A DNA stretch of 64,000 nucleotides from Saturnia japonica (taxonomy: Eukaryota > Arthropoda > Insecta > Lepidoptera > Saturniidae). Below are positions 37,294 to 49,230 of this stretch, piece after piece. The stretch covers positions 6,758,001 through 6,822,000 of the forward strand of contig CM065309.1 in assembly GCA_033032175.1 (NCBI GenBank), in the 5' to 3' direction. Below the pieces are notes generated by a model. The model was not told the origin of the DNA and did not search any database. It worked only from the letters and a program-made list of their open reading frames with translations. The position numbers and the translations under genes are program-made. Positions within the stretch are counted from its first letter, which is position 1; each line of letters begins with the position of its first letter.

Positions 37294-38628
37294 AAGAGCG
37301 GGGCAAAAGTAATGACATAACGTGAATGTGGCATAATTTTTGATTTGCAAAGGGCGTCTCATAGATATATCTTTGTGCTTTAACATGTTAACAACTGTAA
37401 CAAGCATTGGAGTAATACACACATGACAGGACAATTTTTAACAAATAAACTTTTTTTCACAAAAACAAAACCGACTTCTAAATACTCTGAAAAAAAGATA
37501 AGTAAAAATAAATATAAAAAAAGTAGTTTCCTGCTATTATTAATTCGTTTTTCTTTGTGTAAAAATGAGTGAATCTAATGAACAAATTCGATACATTTTA
37601 AAATATTATTACAAAAAAGGCAAAAATGCATCTCAAGCAGGGGAAAAAATTGTGATGTTTATGGACCTAATGCAGGGTCAGTAAGAGTAGCATAAAGTTG
37701 GTTCAAACGTTTTCAGTCCGGAAATTTTGATGATAAAGATGCACCTCGCTCTGGTCGCCCTGTTACGAACAAAATAGAAGCAATTTTTGAAAAAGTGGAG
37801 CAAGATCGGTATTTCATTAGTCACGATGTAGCTGAATAACTGAACATTGACCACAAAACAGTTTTAACCCTTTTGAAGAAAGCTGGCTATACCAAAAAGC
37901 TCGATATTTGGATGCCACAGGAGCTAACTGAAAGAAACCAAATGAACCGTGTACTCATTTGCGATTCATTATTAAGACGTAATGAAACCGATCCGTTTTT
38001 GAAGAGATTGATAATTGGCGATGAAAAGTAGATTACGTGCGACAAGAACGTGCGAAAAAGGTCGTGGGCTAAGATCGGCCAGGAGTCACAGACTGTGGCA
38101 AAAGAAGGTAATGCTGTGTGTATGGTGGGACTGGAAGGGCATTATGAGATTTTACCGCCCGGCAAAACCATCGATTAGGATCTCTATTGCCAACAACTGA
38201 TGAGATTAAAGAAGCAGTTGAGAGAAAGCGGCCGGAATTGATCAACAGGAAGGGTATGGTTTATATCACGATAACGCTAGACCACACATCTTTAGCCACT
38301 CAGTCAAAAATTAAGAGAGTTTGGCTGGGAGATGTTAGTGCATCCACCATATAGCCCTGACCTTGTACCTTCAGATTTTCACCTGTTTCGGTTTCTTCAG
38401 AATTCTTTATGTTCTGTCAGGTTAATATCGAGAGAGGACTGCCAAAACTATTTATCGCAGTTTTTTGATCAGAAGTCCCAAAGTTTCTACAACGGGATCA
38501 TGTCTCTACAAAATGGCAGAAAGTCATCGAACTAAACGGCACATATATACTGTAAATAAATGTATATAATCTTTGAAAAAAATGTCTTGACTTTTCATAT
38601 AAAAATGCGAAGAAACTTTTTCCCCACC
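37294..38628 (+). mobile_element. Decayed mariner element
   Basis: The left end (37297 onward, GCGGGGCAAAAGTAATGAC) and the right end (complement of CTTTTTCCCCACC, up to 38628) are a diverged inverted pair with TA outside (37292-37293 and 38629-38630). The span of about 1.33 kb is normal for mariner. The inside is a broken transposase of the mariner family. Confidence 0.75.
37565..38535 (+). pseudogene. Mariner transposase, broken
   Basis: ATG at 37565 starts MSESNEQIRYILKYYYKKGK, the usual N-terminal HTH. After stops and shifts come WFKRFQSGNFDDKDAPRSGR PV, then HKTVLTLLKKAGY and LIIGDEK (first catalytic D, followed by a stop where W is normal), a scrambled middle, and YSPDLVPSDFHLF with the third D of the DD34D triad at 38332-38400. 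The end (WQKVIELNGTYI in another frame) is present. At least five stops or shifts make it inactive. Confidence 0.85.
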
Positions 38629-39334
38629 TATTATTTAATAGTTGTGTCCGATATATAAATTTTCAAAGCGCTTGTATGCTATATGTAAAGCTGTATTCTC
38701 TAATAGTATTCGATTGTGGTTGTTTGATGCTTAGAATCGCCTTAAGGATTTAGAATTGTTTTACACGACATCTGTGTTCATCAATAGATTTTCGAGTTGT
38801 TGCTTTATGTCCCTATTTTCTTTATTTTTTTTCTAAATATTTTTTTTTATTTAAGGTGTCACTTTAGGCAGTAGTGTTTATTTGCAAATTGGATTAATTT
38901 GGTGTTGATACATTATCGAATTAACGAAACTTTAAACATATTTTGTCAATTTTAGGAAGTTCCTAAAACCGGCACCGACTCCAAAAATAAGAATACCTAA
39001 TTGTATATTATTGTCCTAATAAAATATGTGACAGTCGAATAGTTCGTGGGAATATCAAATTGAGTTAAAAAATGATATTTTAAGTAAATTAATAACGTAA
39101 TTTTTTTTTGTGCTCTTTTTTTAGATTATTTATGAGTCGGTTTTGTTATTGTGAAAAAGAGTTTATTTCTTCCTTTTTAGTGAGTCTTGGGTTCTGTAGG
39201 TAACTGGTTTATTGAAAACGAATATGCGTAAATCTTTTAAACGCGCTGCATATAATGGCAGCAAGCCATCAGATGACGTAATTCCTAAAGATGTCAATAA
39301 ATGTGGTGCTTTTCTATCATTCACAAAAATTGTC

Positions 39335-39520
39335 GTAGAATCCTGCGTGGTGTTAAAATTTCCGACCCTGAAGGACTAGTGGATGGAGCGGAGCTATGAG
39401 CATAATAAAACAAAAATTGGCCGGTCCTAAGATGAGGTCAACTGGAGGGTATGGAGCTACCAGAAACCGTGTACGTAAACTTTGATGACGAAACAATTGG
39501 TCTGAGGCTAAGATAGTAAC
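39335..39520 (+). pseudogene. Possible helicase-domain remnant (Helitron or PIF1 type)
   Basis: One frame reads GVKISDPEGLVDGAEL, and after two stops LPETVYVNFDDETIGLRLR. The pattern 'G.L.DGLVNGA ... VWVDFDDE.IG...R' occurs in PIF1-like helicases of arthropod Helitrons and related elements. The match is short and from memory, so the call is weak. Confidence 0.3.
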
Positions 39521-39764
39521 CGGTACATCAAAGCTTGGAAGGCTTAATGTTTTCAGATATGGATGCCAACAAATTAACAAACCACACGACGATATATAGT
39601 TAACGGAAATAACAAGGCTTCTAATCTGTCTTATGACAATCAAGGGCGCACACAATGCACGACTTGAAAATACGAATATGTATTACCATTATAATTCTGT
39701 ACACTGTATCTCATGACAATTCCATGAAAGCCAAACACGGCAAGGTTACATTGTTTTATTACGG

Positions 39765-40470
39765 AGTTCTGGTGCCTTTTTTATACAACAAAGGTGTCAA
39801 ACAAGCATACAGCCCGCCTGATGGTAAGCGGATACCGTAGCCTATTGATGCATGTAGGTATCACTAGCGCGTTGCCGATCTTGAACCCGCTACCCCAAAG
39901 AGCTTTGGAAACCCTAATGACCGCAGGAACACAACACTAGATTATTTGGATAATATCTTCTGTAGGGTATTCCACTAGTCGGACTGTCCCAAGTAGAGAC
40001 AAATCTAAACAAAATTTCCCTGTGCGCCCTAACTCTATGTACCTTTTTTATACCAAGATTGTGGCAAACAAGAATGCGGTCCGCCTGATGATAAGCGGTC
40101 ACCGCAGCCTATGGGTGCTTACAAACAAGTATCACAAGCGCGTTGCTGACTTTTTGAAGACCCATTTAACCCCTTTTTGAAGAACTCCATAATATAGTCC
40201 CCTGGGAAACGGAGTGTTCGTGTAAAAATATTCCTTTAAAAGCGGACTGTCCGAGACCATTCAGGTTCCAAAGTGTGGGGATGAACTCCCTGTCGATGGC
40301 GAGCGGTGTGTCGATGGAAAGTAGACGCTGATACCATACCGGACAGCCCATTAACAAACGATAGAACATGCAAGAGGAGGCAAGAGAGGAACACTCAACA
40401 TTCGTGCTGTTTGTTGTTTTAAAGAGTTCCGTTGTGTCTTCGGAGTTCAAGTTAGTACAGGACATCCTTA
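39765..40470 (-). repeat. LINE/SINE tails, two blocks
   Basis: Read on the minus strand the phrases GCTTACCATCAGGCGG and GACCGCTTATCATCAGGCGG (complements at 39809-39835 and 40079-40105) are typical tails of lepidopteran retroposons. Each is followed by GCGTTGCCGATC or GCGTTGCTGAC in plus orientation. The family also occurs in the other orientation at 19615-19965. Confidence 0.65.
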
Positions 40471-40559
40471 GTTAGGTACACCTAGTCTTGAATTATGATA
40501 ATCCTACCAATATATCAATCACTATACATTTCCCATTCAATTTCGAAGAGTTTTCAGGT

Positions 40560-40925
40560 GTATCTTCAAATCCAAGGTCCAATGTCAATGAAATTATAAT
40601 GAGACCCATCTGAAAATATCCCCTTTCCAACATAAAAATAATATTTTAAATCGGTTTATAAAAGACGGAGATATGTGGTAACAAACGTAAAAAAAAAATC
40701 AACCGAATTGGTAACCTCCTTATTTTTAAATCGGTTAAAAGATAACCAACTTCAATAACTTTTAAGAGTTCCTTCCCCTAGTAGACTTTTGAAGTTGAAT
40801 GTCCAAATCTGTTCATAAACAAAGAAGTTATGGCTGAACATTCATCAAAAAAGTACAATCGAAATTAATATAAGAATATAAACCTCCGTCTTTTTTTTAA
40901 GCCGGTTAAAAAACGAAGAATTTTA
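40560..40925 (-). repeat. Dispersed repeat with 'AACCGGCTT' end, copy 2
   Basis: It contains CAACTTCAATAACTTTTAAG, GAGTTCCTTCCCCTAGTAG and ends with CTTTTTTTTAAGCCGGTTAAA. It is related to 10845-11060 in inverted orientation. No coding capacity. Confidence 0.55.
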
Positions 40926-41711
40926 TATTTTTACTGTTATTTAGACCAATTTCCGGTTTATAGTTTTAACGCAATTAAAAAGTGATGGGCTCTTATTTTT
41001 GTGGACGTCGAAGGTATATCACTTTAACCTTAACTGGTGAGCGCTACGGACTTATGATAAACTTCTTTTACACTAAGTTGCTGAATTTGGTCACGAGAAT
41101 GATTGGTTCCACTGTTGTATGATATTGTAAGCATTGAATTTTATAGCTAATTATGGTAGTACCTACTTCATTTAATAAATATGGGGAATTGAGGTATTAG
41201 GTATGTAATACATACTAGAAACGACATCTCAACTAGATTGTTTGGAACACGAGTTCGGGTGCATACACTCGCACTCACAGTCTATGCCGAGCTATTGTTG
41301 CGAATACCCTAGACGTTTGAGTGCTAAATTTTGCTTCATAAATATGGCGTCATGTGCAATGAGATACTATTTAAACAACTCGAGAAACAAGGAGTGACAT
41401 TTCACCAGTAAGTTTAATGTATTTTAATACGTGCGTTCCCCGCGCCCCGCGGTATCAAGTGGAGCACAATTTTAGTTCGTAGAATCAGCTCTAGTACGTA
41501 CGTAGTATATATATATAGTATGTATTACATAATACCTCAATGATATGGAGACACAATTTTACACACGGCTAATTAATTCCAAACTAAGCAATGCAATGCA
41601 GTTCAACTAAACAGCTAATACTTATTATCTAGATAGATATTTAACATCTACACATACAAATTAACCTCAGATAAGGCATTAAAGCTCATCACACAAACCT
41701 AATTGCATGCA

Positions 41712-41850
41712 CAGCGACAGCAGAAGCCGCGGTTCTACCACTTTGGCATCATTGAGCTTGTCGCCTCGGTTTCGCGGCGGAGTGCCTTCCGTTCTCACCC
41801 CCAAGGCCAGTGAAGCTGTCAAAGCCTTTAATGGCTCCAGGGCCACTAAG
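41712..41850 (+). other. Candidate isolated coding exon, unidentified
   Basis: A GC-rich island in AT-rich intergenic DNA. It follows GCATGCACAG and stays open with a protein-like composition: SRSRGSTTLASLSLSPRFRG, then PSVLTPKASEAVKAFNGSRATK, before AAG|GTTAAC. I do not recognise a family. The acceptor has a poor pyrimidine tract and the donor is weak. It could be part of an unknown transposon. Reading frame and strand are uncertain. Confidence 0.25.
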
Positions 41851-42054
41851 GTTAACAGTATAGTCAGTTTAAAAAAACACTGTGTGCAGTGTTCACTCGC
41901 GGTAGAAGTGTGAAACCATCAAAAAACATTTTTTTTAAATTGGCCGTTACGGGAAGCCCGGCAGATGTGAATCATCTTACTAAAAAAAGTGTGTGTGACT
42001 GCTGACCACTGACTTTTAACGTGAAACTTTGAAATGATCCAGCCTGTCCATTTA

Positions 42055-42140
42055 AAAAAAAAACAAACTCGACTCCACACCGCCAACGTTGACCAAAGCG
42101 TCGCCACTCCAACGTCCGCCAACATTGGGTTCAACAATCG
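42055..42140 (+). repeat. Dispersed repeat 'CCACACCGCCAA', copy 1
   Basis: An A run is followed by CCACACCGCCAACGTTG, CCAAAGCGTCGCCACTCCAA, CAACATTGGGTTCAACAA. The same order of phrases occurs at 59596-59680. The surrounding 42140-42220 is GC-rich (CGGCACCGCGGACGCGCCG) and could belong to the same element. Class unknown. Confidence 0.65.
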
Positions 42141-42758
42141 GACTGACCATAGTGACTGACCCGAGCTTGTGTAGACGGCACCGCGGACGCGCCGATGCCG
42201 CTCCGCCGCCGCTTTATTTGACTATCACTGTACATTTTTACTAACACATTGCTAGCCACGATGTGTAGGCATGTTGAATATAATGAATTTAACTAAAAAT
42301 GGAGGTAGTGTTTTCATACTATATGTAAAGACATGGCTAAATAAAAGTAAGAAGTTAAATAGACGCTTATGGGTTCATCCTATTTTGATGCAAAGAGAAC
42401 TACTGCCTACAGGGTGGATTCCATACACTTTATATAGATCTATGAAAAGAAGTAAGTTTTTTGATTTCTCAGGTTGAATATCAAAAATTTTCGAGAAATT
42501 ATTAGATATACCTAATATATGCAAACACTAATATTTTTTTTAAGTTAAAATCAACATGTTCATTGTTCCTAAACGTATAATTTTTATGGCTAGCAATGTA
42601 TTAGGAAAAAAGTACAACGATATAGCAATCGTGCAACACGACAATGTTATTATAGTACAATTTACAAAATAACAAAATGAAATTTAAAAAAAGGTACATT
42701 ATAATTAAATCGTTAAATTTGCAATTGTTACAAACTACAAAAGTTAAATACACCGAAA

Positions 42759-43831
42759 TCAATGAGACACTTGAGCTTGAATTTGGGAAACTAATCCATC
42801 GATATTTGGATTAATTCCACTGATACAAAGACGTAAAGAATTTTCCAAATTATCGTCAGTCAGTCTTGTACGATGTGTTGATTTATTAACTTTCATCAAT
42901 GAAAAAAACTGTTCGCATTTATAAGTACTGCCAAACGCACAAATCAATTTTCTTGCGTATTTTCTAAGCTGCGGAAAATTATCTTCTTCTAGGTATTTTT
43001 TGTAGAAATCGCACAACTCTACGTCTTCAAATTTGGATTTTAGGAGTGAGTTTTCTTGAATCTCGATCAACTCCATTTGTCATTGTATTGGAGCTGTTCT
43101 TGTTTTTGAAGTTTCAAATTTAAATCAATCAAATAGCCTGTAAGATCGACCAGAAATGCTGTCACATATCCATTTTGAGTCACTTAATTCAGATAGCGGT
43201 TTATCTTCTATTTTCATAAAATCTGCTATCTCATTTCTAAGCTCGTAAAACCGTTTCAACATTTTTCCTTTGCTCAGCCATCTGACTTCACAATAATATG
43301 TTACGTCGTTATATTCAGCTGATATTTCATCCAAAAACGCCTTGAACTGACGATGGGTAAGCCCTCGAGATCGAATAAAGTTATTACTACCACATTCATA
43401 ACATTCTGGAGTCGAATGGACTTAGAACACAAGTTCTGTTGGTGGATAATGCAATGAAGGACTAACAAATCATCTTTTTGCACATTTAATTCTGTTGCTT
43501 TTTCATTCAAAATTCCGATGAAACCTTTACGTAAGTCGACCATAGAAGGTGCACCATCAGTGCATACTCCAATTAATTTTGACCATGGCAAGCCTAAACT
43601 TGTGAATACCTTTTGAACTTCAATAAAAATATCCTCTCCTGTAGTGGTTCCTTTTAGCGGCTGTAAAGCAAGTAATTCCTCAGTAACAGTGAACTCCTTA
43701 TGAACACCTCGAATAAATATAGCCAGTTGAACTATGTCAGACAAATCGGTGCTCTCGTCTAATGCTATGGAAAATGATTCAAAACTAGCCATACGGTCAG
43801 TCAATGTTTTTTTCATATCATTAGCCATCAT
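42759..43831 (-). pseudogene. hAT-family transposase, broken
   Basis: Minus-strand pieces in order: 43831-43301 with SFSIALDESTDLSDIVQLAI (first catalytic D) and GVCTDGAPSMVDLRKGFIG (second D) and LHCIIHQQNLCSK; 43334-43125 with YYCEVRWLSKGKMLKRFYEL; 43076-42759 with the C-terminal dimerisation segment STYKCEQFFSLMKVNKSTHR and TDDNLENSLRLC. The family is that of ZBED5/GTF2IRD2/FAM200-like transposases. Two or three frameshifts break it. The N-terminal zinc finger (BED) is missing and I could not find terminal repeats. Confidence 0.85.
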
Positions 43832-43869
43832 TGCTAAGGCATAACTGTAATAAGATTTGGTACTTTTGA

Positions 43870-44389
43870 TAGATCAAACTATAATGGACAGATATTTCTG
43901 GTTACTAGCGCATTTCGACGAAAACCGTTCATTTAATTACCTATATTATAGAACTATGAAAGGTTAAACTTTACATAAAAAGACTTTTAATGTCGTGATT
44001 ACTTTACGAAGTTTGCGATATCCATGACATTTAGAATTGATTTTTTGTGAAATTTGCCCGCGTAATGTGTTTTTTGTTTTGATACATAATAATTAATTAT
44101 TCAGAAAGTTTGTTTTGTTTGAGCGATGTAAGAGAATATTCAAAATAAAAAAAAAATTGTAAATATTTTGTTAGTTTAGGTAGATTAGTTACAGAAGTAG
44201 TTAGCGAGCCCTTTATTTATAATCATTGTATATGGCGGTTTTTAAATGCGCCACAATTTTTATATATAGTAAAAAAAAATTACTAGTCCTAAGCTTAGAA
44301 AAGCATGAAGGCTAATCTTTGAAGGGAAAAGAAATCATTATTATCTGTGCACTTTCACATTGAATAACATTGGAATAACATCAAGTAGG
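43870..44389. other. Intergenic, nothing recognised
   Basis: AT-rich DNA upstream of the hAT remnant. I see no gene, RNA or known repeat. Confidence 0.5.
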
Positions 44390-44625
44390 TTTTTTGGCGG
44401 GATTTTAAAGTGATATGTTGCGGTTTTTATTTTAATTCGACTTAGGTTTTTTGACTCTATATTATGTAATACTGGTGGCTTTTTGCGTGATATATTTTAG
44501 TTGTTGTGCATAAGTGAAGTGGATTAGAAATATAAAGCGTACAGCATGTATTTTGAGATTACACAAAAACTCCTTAGATCGTTCTAACAAAGCAGCCACC
44601 ATCTTGTTAGACTCCACTTTGTATA
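44390..44625 (+). repeat. Direct repeat A, copy 1
   Basis: It starts TTTTTGGCGGGATTTTAAAG and includes TATATTATGTAATACTGGT, GTGAAGTGGATTAGAAATAT and GCAGCCACCATCTTGTTAG. A clearly related copy in the same orientation is at 50035-50265. By eye about four of five bases agree. No coding capacity; class unknown. Confidence 0.75.
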
Positions 44626-47059
44626 AAATACATATTACTACGAAGGCTTGAAAACATTGTCGCTAGAAAATTTTACAAGGGCTTAAAAACATTGACACTA
44701 TAAACCCCACTTTATTTATTGGAAAATTTTATGAAGGTTTTAAAACTTTGACACTGACATGTGCTTTTGCGGCACTAAAACAAGAAGAAGACCATCCAGT
44801 AGTAATACGAGTAGGTACTCTAATACTTTAGTTAGACTGACAGTATCGATATGGCAGGTAGCATATTTCTATTATCAACTACAAACGAAAACGATGCGCG
44901 TATTAGTTAGTTGAAAACTCGCTTTGGTAACGATTTTCGGCAACGGTTATCAATACCGGTATTGAAATCAAATATCGGCTAGATAGCCGTTGCCGGAAAT
45001 AGCTGAAAACGCCCATGGTTACTGATTGATTCATTTATCATCTGTGGTTGGAATAAGGTATGCCCAAAAATATTTTAAAAATAACAGTATTAAGCACTTC
45101 CAAACTTTTGCTGTAAAATGAATTCTGTGTCATCAAGATAAAGTTTACTTTCATACACCAACACTAAACGGATTGTGAAACTAGAGTGTTTTGATTGGTA
45201 GTTTTAAGTAGGATATCCATGTTATTGAATTATATTGTATAGAATCACTATATATTTCAAACAAAATGTCGTACAGCGCGCGTAGAGCACGAGGATCGTA
45301 CGAGTATATGTAACGTATGTTAATATTAAATTAATGATTAAAACCAAAGATTTCAGAATGCACTAAAATCTTATATTTCTACTTAAAGCTTTTGTGTGAT
45401 TAAAAAAGGTTTTTTAATGTTTAATTTTGAAAGGGAGATCATGATTATGTTATTCGGGGCACTTAAAATGCTAAGAAGTAAAATGACTAATACTAAAAAT
45501 GAAAAATGCAAGAACTAATTATCATATAGATAATTTATGATTTTTTCTAATCAATTATTGTTTTTAGGTTTTATAAAAATTAAGAAATAAAGACAAAAAT
45601 TGGGTTGAAGTGGTATCACAAAAATTCACTTACTATTCAGCTGTTTGTGACTTTCTATTTCAAATCTGTAGACTTTGCAACCATACCGTTTCATCAAGAA
45701 AAACGTTCAGATTTAATACTATACCATTGTGGCGACATCTCACGCCACAATTGCAAGAACCCAACTACAGCCTTTGGGCAGCTGCCCGCCAGACATAACA
45801 CCCGTCTGGTCGGAGGATCCTCCTTTTTCAATGGCATCCTCCCTTTTCTGTGGCAGATGAGGAACTTTACACTCTGTTCCTCACCTCCGTTAAACCATTA
45901 TTTTTTTCAATAAAGCATATTTCTTAGCATTGGCTTTCTTTTGCATAAAATCTAGTTATTTTTACTGCTCATTTAGCTTTCTTTCAAAAATAATTTTGGC
46001 AATACTGTAGATGACAGCTGAGTTTAATTGACAGAAAATTTAATGCGTCAAATAGGGTCTCCAGATTGGGGTGTTTTCTCCCATATTGGGGGAAAATAAT
46101 GTCGTTGGGAAAAAAATTGGGGAAGAAAATTTTGGTACCAGGGAAATTTGGGGAAGAACTTTATCTGCACAGCCGTAATACTAAGTACTATTTCTACTCA
46201 GGTTTCGTACTAGCAATTTCGAAAGTATTATATTTCCCTATATTGGACCAAGACTATCATACTTTACCAATTTCTGCTCCAGAGGACCTATTTGTAAGTT
46301 ATTATATAGTTAAAATAATCGTATTTTCGTATAATTTCAAAATTTGTTATCGTACGAGGGCGTAAAATGTCGTCAATGTTAGATACGTTCGTACGTATGG
46401 TTTAAAACCATGCTTCTGCTAATACCATCTCTGATATTTTAATTCAAACAACACACTCGTTTTTGAAGATATTTACAGTTTTCTTATAGTAGTTCTACAA
46501 ATTGACTGTACTCTCTTTTGGATGACATACTCTCTCTTTTTCTTTAAATCCCCTTTCTTATAGCTTCCCTGGGTCAAATATTATAATTATTACAACAACT
46601 AATAATGTACTGCATTATTCCTAATCAATAATTATATAACAAATTATTGTAGACACTATTATTCTACTGTCGGTTATCCTTTATTAATGTTCACAATCGC
46701 AATAGTCGACCGGCGTTACTACAACGTATGAATAAGCAAGCATTATTTAGGTCTGAAGGAGAGCTTTCACGTTTCTTAAATTTAACATTATGATGCGAGT
46801 TACGATTTTTCCGAATTTACGATAACAATCTCTACCTATGTCATACCCACAATTAGGATGAATCTAACGATATCTCGTATGCTAAAATCCCTCAAGCCGT
46901 TTAGGATATAGAGCGTGTCAAAGAAATAGAACTGGGAAAACTTAACCCTCCTTTTTCGCGGTCAACTACAAAAACGGAAATGTTACGTTGCATGTTTTTC
47001 TATAATTTTTATGGCAGAGACAATATGTAATCCATATTTGATATGTACTTTATAAATTA
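44626..47059. other. Intergenic, no supported gene
   Basis: AT-rich. ORFs at 45605-45913 and 46066-46365 have no recognisable domain. A GC-richer patch at 45720-45900 may be a LINE tail but cannot be assigned. Confidence 0.5.
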
Positions 47060-47300
47060 CTAGTTGTGTACCCCGTGGATTTACCTGCATATAATTTAGA
47101 AGAAATCACCGATTGATAATTTATAATACTTCAGTATACACCATATTTTTATCGGGTGGCCAGATGGCATCGCACGGGTCGTTCGCGTCACTACTACTAT
47201 AGACATAGACTCGAGCCGAGTGTAAAATTATTTTAATTTTGTATTATCTCTCAAACTATGTGCCCAAATATTAAATGCTGTTAGCGACGCATAGGGCTAG
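47060..47300 (+). repeat. Repeat family B, fragment 1
   Basis: GTGTACCCCGTGGATTTACC followed further on by TTTAATTTTGTATTATCTC and CAAACTATGTGCCCAAATA. The latter matches 48955-48995 (TTTCAATTTTGCATTAGCTC, AAACTATGTATCCAAATA). Family members are also at 48389-48765, 48850-49230 and 62870-63130. Confidence 0.55.
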
Positions 47301-47799
47301 GCGCGGTGATTTAAGAGATAATATTCATATTTAGTTGTAGGTATAAGATGCTGGGCTTGAAAAATCATTGATTTACTGTTTCTTTATTAAAGGAATAAAG
47401 TGTAGGTATTTAAAGATAGTAACTACGTAGTAATAAAGCTTTTAATTTCGCAAGAATAGCATAGAAACATATTGAATATATATTTTATTGATAATCTTCG
47501 TTTTAAACCAGTTATGTGTAATGTTTGTGATTGTATAAGAATAATTAGGCTTTTATGTGAATTCTATCGTGCTTGTAATATTTATAATTCATACATAACG
47601 TGTTTATAGGTAGTTTTGTGTTGTAATATTTAAAGTTTAATATTTACGAAGTTTACTAATCCTTAATGTTATATTGTGTGTATTTAGGTAAACATTAATG
47701 TTATTAATAGATTTGAATAGGTTTTGTAACATTCCAATAACAATCTAATGAGATAATAGCTAATTACGTGAAATTGAATGTAATAATAATAATAACAGA

Positions 47800-48380
47800 A
47801 TAGGCACGACGCGCCACGCCACAACCGTGTTACTAGGCAATCACTGAGTAGGAGGGGAATAGACGCCATTGTTCCGTCCCACTCCAACACCGATATAAAT
47901 ATGGGGCTGTTGCGGCCAACCGGCACACAGAGTGTCGAATGCTATTCATGATAAGAAAACTCAAGACCCTGAAGAAGCTCTATGTCAAGACACCGAAACA
48001 CTGGATAGTTTAAGAATTATTGTAAGCGGCCATTCTGCTTGTGAAGATTGAATACAGCGACTTGATTTTGGTGTTCGTGTGTTATTATCTTTGAGAAATC
48101 TTCCAACCGCCAGCGACCCAGTCCACTTAGTTCTCCGTAGCTACGCCAGTGCTACGCCTCTGTGTTGGCACCTCACCACTTGTGTGTCGTTCTGTTTCGC
48201 TCTCTTCACGCTTGGTAGGTTCGGGTGTGAACAGAGTTGGTCGCACATAGTGAGTTGAGCTTGCATACACTGGTTTGCAGCTCGCTGCTTACCGTAGTAC
48301 GTATTCGCTGTAGTACCACTCTGAGGGTTGATCGGGCGCCGCGCCACGTCACACTTTCGTTGCACTGTTAAGCATCGTTG
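47800..48380. other. GC-richer unassigned stretch
   Basis: It stands out from its AT-rich surroundings (CGCGCCACGCCACAACCGTG, GGTTGATCGGGCGCCGCGCC). Neither strand gives a recognisable protein; the minus ORF at 48141-48365 has no known motif. Most likely an unrecognised transposon fragment. Confidence 0.4.
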
Positions 48381-48388
48381 CGCCCGTT

Positions 48389-48765
48389 TTACATGCTGTA
48401 AAAAACAAAGTTTATCTTCATTAAATTGACTTTATGATGAAGTAACTTTTGTTTGTTTTGTTTTAATAGGCCATGCTTAAAAATAATGATCATAAATTAA
48501 TTTTTAATCTTCAACAAAAACATTTGTGTAAACATTACCGTATTGTGGTTTATGTATAAGATATATATTATGTTAGATATATGCTAACTTTTTTTAGATA
48601 TACTAATGACCAATACTTTTGTAGAACATTAAGGTTTTATTATTATCTACATTTCTTTGCTTGAACCTTTATAGCAGGCGCTATATATTATGTAGTATTT
48701 AGTTTGCGCACACAACTCCATCAAGTGATTTATTTTAAATTCTATGCAAGTGAAACCGCAGGCAT
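48389..48765 (+). repeat. Repeat family B, fragment 2
   Basis: CATGCTGTAAAAAACAAAG, TTAAATTGACTTTATGATGA, GGCCATGCTTAAAAATAATG and TTTTGTAGAACATTAAGG appear in this order. The same series recurs 611 bp downstream at 49000-49230, so these are direct copies. The end at 48750 carries a 'GAAACCGCAGGCATAGCTAG' tail. Confidence 0.7.
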
Positions 48766-48849
48766 AGCTAGTTGTTTATATGCCGCCTATGACGTTTTAC
48801 TTCTATACTGAGTCGGTCGCGCTTATTGATTTAGTATAGTATTATCTGT

Positions 48850-49230
48850 ATCCCACGGTTCCACCCGTGTTTTCATCTGACAAACACCGCGCCGCCAACG
48901 CACCTATGCAACATATCATAATTGTTCTCAATTCCCGCAAGCTAAATTTATTTCAATTTTGCATTAGCTCCTAAACTATGTATCCAAATAATAACATGCT
49001 ATAAAGGACACAATTTAAATTAATAGAATTGTCTTTATGAAGAAGTAATTTTTATTCGTAAGGATTAATACGCCATGTCTAAAAATAATGCTAATAAATC
49101 AATTTTTAATTTTAAACAAAAAATCGCAAATTATCTTTCTGTGGCTTATGTATAAGAGATAGGCTTATTATGTTGTCGAGAACTTTTTCATTATATACTA
49201 AGGAGCAATATTTTTGTAGAACATTGTATT
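48850..49230 (+). repeat. Repeat family B, fragment 3
   Basis: It begins CCCACGGTTCCACCCGTG and continues ACACCGCGCCGCCAACGCAC, CATGCTATAAAGGACACAA, AGAATTGTCTTTATGAAGAA, ACGCCATGTCTAAAAATAAT and TTTTTGTAGAACATTG. It shares its second half with 48389-48650 and its head with 62875-62950. Confidence 0.7.

Larger units (their letters stand above)
38629..41700. other. Intergenic, repeat-rich
   Basis: It holds a possible helicase-like remnant (39335-39520), two LINE-tail blocks (39765-40470), and a repeat with a 'GCCGGTTAAAAAAC' end (40560-40925). No gene can be supported. The stretch 40930-41700 shows nothing that I recognise. Confidence 0.6.

Noticed and set aside
45605..45913. Possible LINE C-terminal fragment
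   Set aside because: GC-richer patch with two overlapping frames, but neither matches a family pattern well enough to name.
48141..48365. 74-residue minus-strand ORF with several Cys and Gln
   Set aside because: No zinc-finger spacing or known family; treated as part of an unassigned GC-rich repeat.
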